Part shown: in pieces, positions 44,125 to 54,765 of the stretch
How positions within the stretch are numbered: position 1 is the stretch's first letter
How the letters are laid out: each line of letters begins with the position of its first letter
DNA from: Zea mays
Taxonomy: Eukaryota; Streptophyta; Magnoliopsida; Poales; Poaceae
DNA length: 64,000 nucleotides
NCBI RefSeq assembly: GCF_902167145.1
Contig: NC_050099.1
Location: forward strand, 61,336,942-61,400,941
Direction of reading: 5' to 3'
Notes under the pieces: generated by a model
What the model was told of the DNA's origin: nothing
The model's input: the letters and a program-made list of their open reading frames with translations, nothing else
Database searches by the model: none
Program-made: the position numbers and the translations under genes

Positions 44125-47043
44125 ATGTTTGGGATCCAAACCAGGGATGTGGCAGAAGATTTCAACTCCTGGAGGAGGACATTAAGGAACACACCCACCG
44201 TCTCAATGCCCATGAACAACCACAACATTATGTACAACACAGGCAAGAGTTTGTTCAATGTACACCTCATGTCTGTCAAGTTTGAAGACCTGTATGGATT
44301 CATGGTGGAGGGCAATGTGGACGATGTCAATGTGCTGAATGAGGTGCGGGAGAGGATCAGGGAGCAAGGCAGGGTGTGGTGGGCGCTGGAGGCAAGCAAG
44401 GGTGCAAATTGGTATCTCCAACCAAAGATTTCTTCAAACGAGGGGGTGATCAGTGTCACATCACTCAAGTTGTCAGTGCTCACTAATACAATTACATTGA
44501 GGAGGTTGATCAGGAAAGGTGTCCCCCCGGTGTTGAGGCCAAAGATCTGGTTATCTGTGTCAGGAGCAGCCAAGAAGCGGTCAACGGTGCCAGAAACATA
44601 CTATGATGAGCTAATTCGTGCTACGGAGGGGAAAACCACACCAGCCACAAGGCAAATCGATCATGTGAGTTTTGTGAAGATGTTATGTATTTCTTATGTG
44701 GAGATTGATGCTTTCTTATCTTGCAGCATATACAACCCATGTTTCTTTGTGGTCACTATTCAAGTTTAAAATAGAAAGATGGTTCTTTCAACCGTAGTTT
44801 GTGATGGTAAATCGTAAGTATTGTCACTAGTTTACCCTGTTATGCTAGAAAATTAACTCCATTGAAAGAACCTAAAGAGACTGCATCTGCATAAATTCAA
44901 TTCACTTTTTTTACAAATGTGGCTGTTTCATTTTATAATATTCTTGTTTCTGTACAATGATGTTGATAATAATACTAATGATAGGGAATTTACAGGATCT
45001 TCCTCGCACTTTCCCTTGTCATCCTTGGTTGAACAGTGACAAAGGTCAGGCATCTCTGCGGCGAGTACTTGTGGGGTACTCATTCCGTGATTCAGAAGTT
45101 GGGTACTGCCAGGTTAGCATAGTGCCAGATTATAAAATCAGATTATATCATTAAGCACATCCATCACCAACTGCATTGGCTGCAGGGTCTAAACTATGTA
45201 GCTGCACTCTTGTTGCTTGTGATGAAGACAGAGGAGGATGCATTTTGGATGCTTGCTGTACTCCTTGAGAATGTACTTGTCAGTGATTGCTATACTGACA
45301 CTCTTTCTGGATGTCATGTCGAGCAGAGGGTGTTCAAAGATCTCCTGGCTAAGAAGTGTCCAAGGTATTTCTTTCCTTTCATGTTTTTGACATGCCACCA
45401 CTAACCAATATAAAGCCGAAACCATCAGGCCATGATTTCTTGCCATATTTTATTGGACATTATTGATGTAGGATTGCTGCTCACCTTGAAGCAATGGGGT
45501 TTGATGTTTCACTTGTTGCTACAGAATGGTTTTTGTGCCTCTTCTCAAAGAGCCTGCCTTCAGAGGTTACATAGAAGTTCCATCAGTATCAATATTTCTG
45601 TTATCCCCTGTATGATTTTCTCATAATTATTTGATGTTTTTTGCACACTTATGTTCATTGATGTGAGCAGACAACACTTCGGGTATGGGATATATTATTC
45701 AATGAAGGAGCCAATGTTTTGTTCCGTGTTGCTCTCGCAATTTTCAAGGTAACTCACCAGCCTATATCAGTTAAAAGATTACTTTCGTTTGCTTTCACAT
45801 TACTTATGTCCGCCACATTTGCAGATGCGAGAAGATGATCTACTGCGCATCCAACATATCGGTGATGTGATTGATATTTTGCAAACAACCACACATCATC
45901 TATATGACCCTGATGAACTCCTGACAGTAATCTTCTTCACTGTTATTTCATAGTTCTGTCCTTTTGCTGATATTTTCATAATCTTCGAGAAAATTCCTTT
46001 GAAATTTATACCCATTGCCATTGAAAAATATAGCTTCTCTTGAGTGCCATTAATTCTTTTTTCTCCTCCCCCCTCTATGCCATTTAGGAGGATTCCATTA
46101 GTTTCACTGTTAATTTTTGCTCTTTACCTCATCTCTCTGCCTAGTCCTAATTAATGTCCAACCCTGAAAATGAAAACAAGGATTAGTTAAAGAAGCTCAG
46201 AGAGCATAGAGCATAGCTACAACAAGACGTTTCTGTAGTCAGATACTGTGAGACAGAGAAGGAAATTGACATGTGGGGCTGGGGTGTAAAATCTTGAAAA
46301 GCATGTGAATTGGGTGTCAAATTTTGAAATTTCTCCGCACGGACATTGCCCCGAATGCCATTCCTCCCCACGCACCACGCCGTATCAATGTGGCTGTGGT
46401 ACCTGTACAGCAAAAGGTGGCCGTGCAAAGGCTGAATCACAGTGCAGCCATGATACCATCACTGGATTTACCAATTTTAAGCTGCACGGCGGCCCTTGAG
46501 TGGTGCCAACAAGGAGGCAGATGCGGAGGGGAGGGGCGACACTGACTCCTTGCTAACGGCAATGGCACACAAGGGAGAGAAAAAAATAAAAACAATGACA
46601 TAGAAGGGTTGATATATTTTTCAATGGCGTTGAAGGTCTAGGTATAAATTCCAATGGCATAGAAGAAATTTTCTCAGTCATACTCTTTGGTATTGTGGTA
46701 CCAACAAATTTGGTGTAGGAAGTGATACATTGTTTTCTAGTCTACGCAAATATATAACAGTAGTTAAAAATTTAGAATAAAGAAGACAGGTTTCTAGCAA
46801 AATCACAATGAAATATAATCTGTAACTCAGAGAAATGTCCTGTATAATTTTTATTGTAGATAACTTGTTTTGCCAAACATTGGTGGATGATCTTGAACCC
46901 TTCTTTTCCAGTTCGCGTTTGACAAGATTGGTTCAATGCCAACAAATACAATCACAAAGGAAAGGAAAAAGCAGGAGACTGTTGTCCTGGCTGAGCTTGA
47001 TCAAAGAACAAGACGGCTGAGTTCACTCAAGATGGATGGATAG
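44125..47043 (+). CDS. TBC-domain Rab GTPase-activating protein, 413 aa, seven coding exons
   Basis: Exons 44125-44664, 44996-45112, 45186-45364, 45472-45565, 45671-45748, 45825-45926 and 46912-47043 join in frame with GT/AG at every intron. The start MFGIQ is the first ATG after the leader. Residues about 52-105 hold a conserved plant N-terminal block ([36 protein letters not shown]). The TBC domain runs about 128-350. Both catalytic fingers are present: IDHDLPR with Arg184 and GYCQ with Gln219, so it should stimulate GTP hydrolysis by a Rab in membrane traffic. It ends [20 protein letters not shown]. It resembles, from memory, Arabidopsis At3g07890 of about the same length. No stop or shift is seen: apparently functional and the only clear host gene here. 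Confidence 0.92.
45986..46678. mobile_element. MULE-like MITE in the last TBC intron
   Basis: 693-bp insert with long inverted ends: left GAGAAAATTCCTTTGAAATT and, on the opposite strand at the right, GAGAAAATTTCTTCTATGCC, both leading into CCATTGAAAAATATA. Flanks cataatctt (45977-45985) and catactctt (46679-46687) form a 9-bp duplication with one mismatch, the Mutator size. No transposase. It makes the 985-bp intron the longest of the gene. Confidence 0.7.
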
Positions 47044-48041
47044 TTTGTAAAATACAAGTTCTTGAAAGCTGTAGTCTTGGCCTATTCGGCACCTGGTCCC
47101 ACAGCGTATGCTTCACTGAGCGAAAAATCATGGGTCTACCGAATACTGGGAGATGGAAAGCTGCAGTATGTGTTTGTTGAACACGAGTTTTTGGACTTCA
47201 TATTGTGTGCTTTTGTGTGTTCTTCCTTTGTGTTTGCAATTCATATTTACAAGATACGGGCCATGGTGCTGATTTCTCTTATTATGTATATGTCTATTTC
47301 ATATCTATTTTTATATATCTTATAATTTTAAAACCTACTAAAATTCTATCTTGGAGTGCAACACATCTACATCAGCACACTAGTGCAGTAACTCGATTGC
47401 GCATGCAACTATAGTACCGTTCTTTTTATGGAAGCTATTTATATTAGCAATATATATCATTCATTAATATGTAATTATTTGTATATGTTGGCATACCATA
47501 CTATGTACTAATTTTTTTTATAATAGCTATCTCTTCATGCAACTAAATATAAGTCCTCTCATTTAATTCTGGCCCCATTGGCAGGCTTCTTGGAGACGAT
47601 TTTTGCTCTGGCTTCACTGACATTTCAATGAAGCCGTACTAAACCGTATTTTTTTGAATGGTTTGGCGTGAAAAATACTTTTCTCATTTCTTTCTATTAG
47701 AAGACTGAAGCCAAAAAACTGATGTAGCTAGCTTTGACTCATGTATATTATCCCTAAATAATCTATCACTTCACATAAATCTAGAGCCACCCCACAAATG
47801 ACACCCGCGAACATAGACTACTTTCCATGTACTAAAGAAATTGCACTCAGAAAACCACCACATTAAAACCGTATTAAAAATAAACGAACGAGATACTATT
47901 CAAACTCCATCTTTCTCTTACTCACATCCAACGGATGAGGTTCTTTGAATCATCCGTCACCCCGTGCTCGCACCACACGTGCCCTTTCTCCGCCTTCTCT
48001 GCAATGGTGTTAGGCACCTTTGGTTCTTTGCAACCCATGAG
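47044..48041. other. 3' flank of the TBC gene
   Basis: Contains the 3' UTR, whose end cannot be fixed (no clear AATAAA signal), then AT-rich sequence. Near 47590-47720 a short segment with gaagccgtactaaaccg might be another decayed MITE, but I could not find paired ends. Confidence 0.4.
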
Positions 48042-48374
48042 ATGGCCAGAGCACTAGATTCCATTCCCCTGAACCCGATCGGGACGGAGTTGGAAGCTGA
48101 CAGAGCCGTGGAGCAGGCGCCGGCCCCAATAGTCGCCGCGGAGACTAGCGACAATGCCATTCAGGAGCAGTGTCCCATCCAGGAGCAGTCTCGAGCCACG
48201 GCCCCTTCCTCCAACGGGAAGCCTGAATTAGGGGCGGCGGCGGAAGTGGAGGTGCAGTTGTTCCGATGCAGGCGTCCGGTGGCCATGTTTCGGTCACAAC
48301 TTGGCGAGTATACGCAGACCAACTCGAGGTGGGTGACATCCTGGAGCAAGCTTGTTCGCTGCTGCTTGCCGTAG
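48042..48374 (+). CDS. Short ORF of unknown function, 110 aa
   Basis: ATG at 48042, stop at 48372-48374, GC-rich in AT-rich surroundings. The translation starts MARALDSIPLNPIGTE, is acidic and Ala/Gln-rich, then EVEVQLFRCRRPVAMFRSQLGEY. A donor-like aggtgg stands near 48330, so it could be a first exon. No family recognised. It may be a captured or truncated gene fragment or a chance ORF. Confidence 0.3.
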   Translation: MARALDSIPLNPIGTELEADRAVEQAPAPIVAAETSDNAIQEQCPIQEQSRATAPSSNGKPELGAAAEVEVQLFRCRRPVAMFRSQLGEYTQTNSRWVTSWSKLVRCCLP

Positions 48375-48379
48375 ATTTA

Positions 48380-48507
48380 TAGCATGTTTGGTTCGTGGCT
48401 AACTACGTCAAACTTTGCCTAAGGTTAGTCGTTTAAATTGAAGAACTAACTTTAGACAGAAAAGTTAGACAAAGTGTGACAAGTTAGCCAGGAAACTAAA
48501 CATACCC
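48380..48507. mobile_element. Tourist-like MITE, 128 bp
   Basis: Ends tagcatgtttggttcgtggct and (opposite strand) gggtatgtttagtttcctggct, flanked by TTA on both sides (48377-48379 and 48508-48510), the PIF/Harbinger target. No coding capacity. Confidence 0.7.
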
Positions 48508-48510
48508 TTA

Positions 48511-48788
48511 ATCTAGCTATGGCTACGGCTCCTACAGTATTTTATCTTTATGGATTGCAGCTGCAGCTGCAGCAGCTGCGGCTGCAAGTCAGCTGAATAA
48601 GCGCAACCGGTGTCGCCATCCGCTTCAACCCCCTAATGGCCGCTCCCTCCTCCATATGCCCCTAGCTCCATGATCTTCCTACACGATGAGCCTAAGGTAA
48701 TCTTAGAAGCAGCTTTTACAACAGGTGTCGCCATCCGATTGTGGCTATAAAAGCTGTTATGGTATATGAGCTGTAAAAAATTTGTTGT
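48511..48788. other. Non-coding stretch with GCTGCA repeats
   Basis: Contains a (GCTGCA)n-like run near 48558-48590 and two copies of ggtgtcgccatccg (48609 and 48725). Probably a decayed small element; ends not resolved. Confidence 0.35.
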
Positions 48789-50191
48789 TGTCGGGTATCA
48801 TAATTAGGGGTACCCCTAACACTCCTAAGCACGGCTGGTAAAACACCATCAGCACAAGCTGAAGAGATTGATGGGCGCAACTGAGGTCAAGGCTTCGTTT
48901 ACTCAAGGGACGCGATCTCGCCTCGCCCGCGCCCAGCCTCGGGCGGGAACAGTAGTCCAGGCGAATTCACGCCTCGCCCGAGGGCCTCCTCAAGCAACGG
49001 GCGCACCCTCGACTCGCCCGAGGCCCAGATCGGGCAGGCTTCACAGTGAAGCAACCTTGGCAAGATCACCTTGCCAACCGACCGTATCGCAGGCGCATTC
49101 AATGCGAGGATCGCCTGACACCTTATCCTGACACACGTTCCTCAGTCGGCAGGGCCGAAGTGACCGCAGTCACTTCGGCCTTCCACTGACCGACCTGACA
49201 GGAAAACAGCGTCGCCTGCCCCGCTCCGACTGCTGTGCCACCCGCCAGGGTGAGGCTGACAACGGCTAAGTTCAGCCTCAGGCGCAACAGGAAGCTCTGC
49301 CTCGCCCGACCTTGGGCCTCGGCCTCAGGAGGAGGTCTCCGCCTCGCCCGACCCTATGGCTCGGCCCCCGCCTCGGCCTCGGAAGGTGGTCTCCACCTCG
49401 CCCGACCCCAGGGCTCGGCCTCAACCTTGGCCTCGGAAGATGGTCTCCGCATCGCCCGACCCCAGGGCTCGGCCTCAACCTCGACCTCGGAAGGAATCGT
49501 GTCCTCACCCGACCCCGGCCTCGGCCTTAGGAGGAGTCTCCGCCTCGCCCGACCTTGGGCTCGGACCGACCACGCCACAGGGGATACATCATTATCCTAC
49601 CCCTAGCTAGCTCAGGCTACGGGGGAACAAGACCGGCGTCCCATCCAGGCTCGCCCCGGTAACAAGTAATGATGGCTCCCCGCGTGCGTCCATGACGACG
49701 GCGGTTCTCAGCCCCCTACAGAAGCAAGGAGACGTCAGCAAGGTCCCAGTAGCCCCGACAGCTGTGCTTCTACAGGGCTCAAGCGCTCCTCCGACGGCCA
49801 CGACACCACGTACACAGGGCTCTAGCACCTCTCCGACAGCCACGTTGGCATGTACGTAGGGCTCTGGCTCCTCTCTGCCGGACACGTTAGCGTATAGCTA
49901 CACCCCCATTGTACACCTGGACCCTCTCCTTGCATCTATAAAAGGAAGGTCCAGGGCCCTCATGCGAGAGGGTGGTCGCGCGGGAGGACGGGCTGACAAA
50001 AAGGCTCGCTCTCTCTCTCCCCCTCGCGAACACTTGTAACCCCTACTGCAAGCGCATCCCCTTGGCGCAGGATAACACGAGCCGCGGTTTTCCCCCCTTG
50101 TGTTCCATCTCGCGCCAACCCATCTGGGCTGGGACACGCAGCGACAATTTTACTCGTTGGTCCAGGGACCCCCGGGGTTGAAACGCCGACA
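48789..50191 (+). mobile_element. 5' LTR of Tat-lineage copy 2 (1403 bp)
   Basis: Starts TGTCGGGTATC and ends ...cgccgaca, followed by the PBS tggcgcgccaggtagggg (50194-50211). TATAAAA at 49937-49943; 54-bp-type repeats near 49295-49555. The left flank gttgt (48784-48788) is one half of a target duplication; the other half is outside the window. Confidence 0.92.
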
Positions 50192-50251
50192 GTTGGCGCG
50201 CCAGGTAGGGGCCTGCTGCGTGTTGACGAATAACTTCCCGTTGAGCTCCAG

Positions 50252-52999
50252 ATGGGTAGTCTCAAGCAACCTCTTCAGCCCGGGACGCTGCTCCGTTTTG
50301 GGAGTCTCGAGTTCATGTCCCTCGACGGCAGCTACGACATGGTACTCCTTCCCCCGCAGCGCGACAGCGACAACGACGACCGTCAGCCCGCCCGGCGGCG
50401 GCGGACTCGACGACGTCTTCCCCCGTGGCGGAAGAGCAGCATCCGGGTCTGTCCCGCCACCTTCCTCGCCGCAGGAGGAGGAGGCGGGGCAACCGTGGCC
50501 AAGAAGGAGGCAACACCTCGTCGGTTGTCGAGCGAGTCGACGACGCCGGCACCCCAGCGGGGGACATGTCGGGCGTTGACCTCGCGCCTGAGACGACGAT
50601 GAGTGTCGTTTCCCCGCAACGTGCCAACCCCAAGCGGACAGATGACGCCAGCACACTCGCGAAGGACTTGCTGGGTGTTAGCCTCGTACCTGAGATAACG
50701 GTGCAGTCCGTCACCGACGCGACTTCGTCACCGTCCATCGATCGAGAGGTATCGTCCGTTTTCCACCCTGTGCCTTTTAGATTCAGCTTCGATCCACCGA
50801 GCGACCCCGCTTCGGTGAACGCTTTCATAAAGGCATATCCTAACCTTCCGGGGTACCATATGTGGTCAACCTGGGACCGACTGACTGCCGTCTCGACCTA
50901 CGGGCCCCCGGGTTCCGAGGAAGAGGACGAGCCCGACTCTGGTTGGAATTTCTCCGGACTCGGTAATCCCAGTGCCATGCGAGACTTCATGACCGCATGT
51001 GACTATTACCTCTCTGATTGCTCCGATGATGGCCACAGCCTTGACAACGAGGGCTATGGCCCAAATCGCGAATGTTTCCACGTCGATCTAGGGGGTCACG
51101 ACGAAGGCAACCACCTTGGTATGCCGGAGGATGATGATCCCCCTAGGCCTGTGCCTCGCGTTGACATCCTGCAGGAGCTAGCTGTGGTCCCAGTCCCTGC
51201 GGGGGGTCAGGACACATAACTCGAGCAAATCCGCGAGATGCAGGCCAAGCTCGACGAGGAAGCAGGACAACTTGTGCAGCTCCGGCAAAACATCGAGCAG
51301 GAGTGGGCAGGCCGAGCACTAGCCGGAGAAGCGCGTCATCAGGCCCGGGACGTCCAGCACCGTATCGCTGACGATGCCAGGGCAAGGCTGCCCCCGGCCT
51401 CCAGTGGGGTTGGCCAGAATCTGGCTGCAGCGACAATACTACTCCGAGCGATGCCAGAGCCATCCACCACCGAGGGGCGGCGTATCCAAGGAGAACTCAA
51501 GAATCTCCTGGAGGATGCCGCGGTCCAACGGGCCGAGAGCTCTGCCTCCCGAAGGCAAGGGTGCCCCCCGGAGCATCGCGCGACAACTTCCCGATTCATG
51601 CGGGAGGCCTCGGTCCACACCGGGCGCATGCGGTACGCGACGCCTGCGGCCCCGGGTCGCCTCGGCAACGAGCACCACCGCCGCGATCGTCGAGCCCGCC
51701 TCGACGAGAAGGTGCGCCGAGGCTACCACCCCAGGCGTGGGGGACGCTACGACAGCGGGGAGGATCGGAGCCCCTCGCCCGAACCACCAGGTCTGCAATC
51801 CTTCACCCGGGCTATACGACGGGCGCCGTTCCCGACCCGGTTTCGAGCCCCGACTACCATCACTAAGTACTCGGGGGAAACGATACCGGAACTGTGGCTT
51901 GCGGACTACCGGCTGGCCTACCAGCTGGGTGGAACAGACGATGACAACCTCATCATCCGCAACCTCCCCCTGTTCCTCTCCGACGCCGCCCGTGCCTGGC
52001 TGGAGCATCTGCCTCCTGCGTAGATCTCCAACTGCTGCGCAGATCTCCAACTGGGACGATCTAGTCAAAGCCTTCGCTGGAAACTTCCAGGGCACGTACA
52101 TGCGCCCTGGGAACTCTTGGGATCTCCGAAGCTGCCGCCAGTAGCCAGGGGAATCCCTACGAGAGTACATCCAGCGATTTTTGAAGCAACGCACCGAGCT
52201 GCCCAACTTCACCGACTCGGATGTCATCGGGGCGTTCCTCGCCGGCACCACTTGCCGTGACCTGGTGAGCAAGCTGGGTCGCAAGACTCCCACCAAGGCG
52301 AGCGAGTTGATGGACATCGCCACCAAGTTCGCCTCTGGTCAGGAGGCGGTCGAAGCCATCTTCCAGAAGGACAAGCAGCCTCAGGGACGCCAGCAGGAAG
52401 ACGTCCCCGAGGCGTCCGCCTAGCGCGGCATGAAGAAGAAGGCCAAGAAGAAGTCGCAAGCAAAGCGCGACGCCGCCGACGCAGATCTTGTCGCTGCTGT
52501 CGAGCACAGGAACCCTCGGAAGCCTCCCGGAGGGGCCAACCTGTTCGACAAGATGCTCAAGGAGTCGTGCCCCTATCACCAGGGTCCCGTCAAGCACACC
52601 CTTGAGGAGTGCGTCATGCTTCGGCGCTACTTCCATAAGGCCGGGCCCCCGGCGGAAGGTGGCAAAGGCCAGGACAACGACAAGAAGGCGGGCGACAAGG
52701 CAAAGGAGTTCCCCGAGGTTCACGGCTGTTTCATGATCTACGGTGGGCAAGTAGCGAACGCCTCGGCTCGTCACCACAAGCAGGAGCGCCAGGAGGTCTG
52801 CTCGGTAAAGGTGGCGGCGCCAGTCTACCTAGACTGGTCTGACAAGCCCATCACCTTCGACCAAGGCGACCACCCCGACTGCGTGCCGAGCCCAGGGAAG
52901 TACCCACTCGTTGTCAACCCCATCATCGGCAACGTCAGGCTCACCAAGGTCCTCATGGACGGAGGCAGCAGCCTCAACATCATCTACGCCGAGACCCTC
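50252..52999 (+). pseudogene. gag: gag and start of protease, Tat-lineage copy 2
   Basis: Homologous to 30784-33506. The ATG at 50252 opens the frame; a 1-base loss near 50418 shifts it. Stops TAA 51217-51219, TAG 52021-52023, TAG 52142-52144 and TAG 52421-52423 all stand where copy 1 has CAG. A 19-bp tandem duplication at about 52014-52050 adds another shift. Zinc-finger-like CPYHQGPVKHTLEECVML and protease VLMDGGSSLNIIYAETL are intact up to the break at 52999, where the next element inserted. Dead as a gene. Confidence 0.88.
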
Positions 53000-53910
53000 T
53001 GTGACACCCCAGGTGTCAGTTTCGTGTTATGTCGGGAGATTTGTCCCTAACGCGAATGCTCAGTGAAAGTTTCTATTTCTCGATCGTGTCTATCTCTGTC
53101 TATCAGGCTTTCTCTTGGAAGTTCACCGAATTCGGAGTTAATCGATCGCGAGAAACAACCAATTTTGGAGCGTGTTAAAAACTTTTAATTCTCAGAACAA
53201 ATGCAGACTCGAAGATCATTCTCGAAATATAAATCTCATCTGAAGCTCTTTAAATCAAACTCTCAACGGCTGTTATTTGATCTGAGCCCGAGTCTAATTT
53301 TTTTCGAACCTTGATCTATGTTCGACTATTTTATTCGGATCCGTACTCTCAAACAGAATACTCAATATGTCGTCCTCTAATCATTTTTATCCGATTCGGC
53401 CAAATATCTTATGTCCGAACCGAATTCAAAACCCCGTATCGACAGCGATTTTAAATAGTCACGATTCGGTTTCTCCGACTAAAAATCCAAAGCCGATCGG
53501 AAGTCTAAGAGAAACATTTATTTCTAAAATAGTGCGCGAGAAATTATTTCCGAGCGAATTCAAATCAAACTCTCGGCCGAATTAATCATTCAATTGTCCG
53601 TTCGTCCGAACTCTATTTCGCTCTATTTTTCCGTAGCGACGAATTCCACAGGAGCATTTTTATTCCAGAAAATAAATTAGCGCGACCCGATTGGGTATTT
53701 TGGGCCAAGCCCATTCAGGCCCAATAGGCCCACTAAGGAAACCCTAACCCTACCTCATTCCTATAAATAGCAGCCCCTCTCCTTGCACTTGGTTATTTTG
53801 CACTCCCACCCCTCAACAATTTCCAGCTGCCACAGCCTCCCTGTCTTCTTCCCCCACGCGCAGCAGCACCTTCTTCCCAGCGCGCAGGGAGCTCGACTCC
53901 CTTCCTCTCC

Positions 53911-54765
53911 ATGGCGCCCAAGCCCTTCTTCCTCAAGCCGGCGCCCAAGCATGCTCCCTCCCCTGCCCTTCTTCTCCCATGGGCGCGAGCTCCACCTTCC
54001 CTGTTTTGTACGCCGCGCAGAAGCTCCTCCATGGCAGGCGCCCAGGCGAGCTTCCCCCATGGCGCTCGGCTCCCTGTTCCCTGGTGCCCTGTGGTCGCCC
54101 CCTTTTTCACCTGGACGCGCGCACCCCTCCTCCGGCTCGCCTCCCTTCAGGCAGGACCAGCTGCAGTTCTGCGCTCCACCTCCCTTGGCGCCCCTGCGAC
54201 TTCCATGGCCGCCAGCCCTCCCTGCGAGCTCAGCTCCTCCCCATTCATGGCGCCCCCTGCTCTTCCCTGCCCGGCCAGGAAACGCCCAGGCCGGGAGCGC
54301 CTTGAGCTTGTCCCTGCTCCTCTCTCTCTACCAAGCGCCCCCCTGCAATCTTCCCCAAGCTGTCTTCCTCCTCTCCCCAACGGCGACCTCCTCTTTTCCT
54401 CTCTGTTCCAGACCGGCATCAGGGCAGTGCGCGCAAGCTCTCCCAGCCAAGGACAACTCCATCCCCTCCCCTGCTGCTGCTCGCCCCCTACCTCCTTTTC
54501 CCCTAGTGCGACAGCAAGGAACCCCTGTTCTGCCGGCAGCCAAGGCATCCAAGTTCTCTGCGCAGCGATGCCGGTCCAAAACAGCAGCCTCGGATCCCCT
54601 CCGCATCGCGTGCTTCGCTCGATCTGCGCAGTCCCGACCCACGCCGTCGCGTTGGTGTTTGGGGACAGCCCATGTCGTGTCGTTGATCTGCGCAGTTCGA
54701 CCGTCTACGCGTCTCACTTCGCCGGATCTGCGCAGCCCCAACATCGACGACGTTCACCCCGGTGA
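53911..54765 (+). other. GC-rich leader ORF in LTR of element L
   Basis: 284-codon ORF starting MAPKPFFLKPAP, lying just after the LTR TATA box and ending about at the donor-like site 54762. It is Pro/Ser/Ala-rich, with no recognised domain. In the partner LTR the frame is broken by small indels (61991-62587 only), so it was not maintained after insertion. Many overlapping frames are open because of GC content. I list it as a leader exon candidate, not as a protein. Confidence 0.3.

Noticed and set aside
44107..44127. Upstream GTG start for the TBC protein
   Set aside because: Plant nuclear genes rarely start at GTG; the ATG at 44125 gives MFG as in the remembered homologue.
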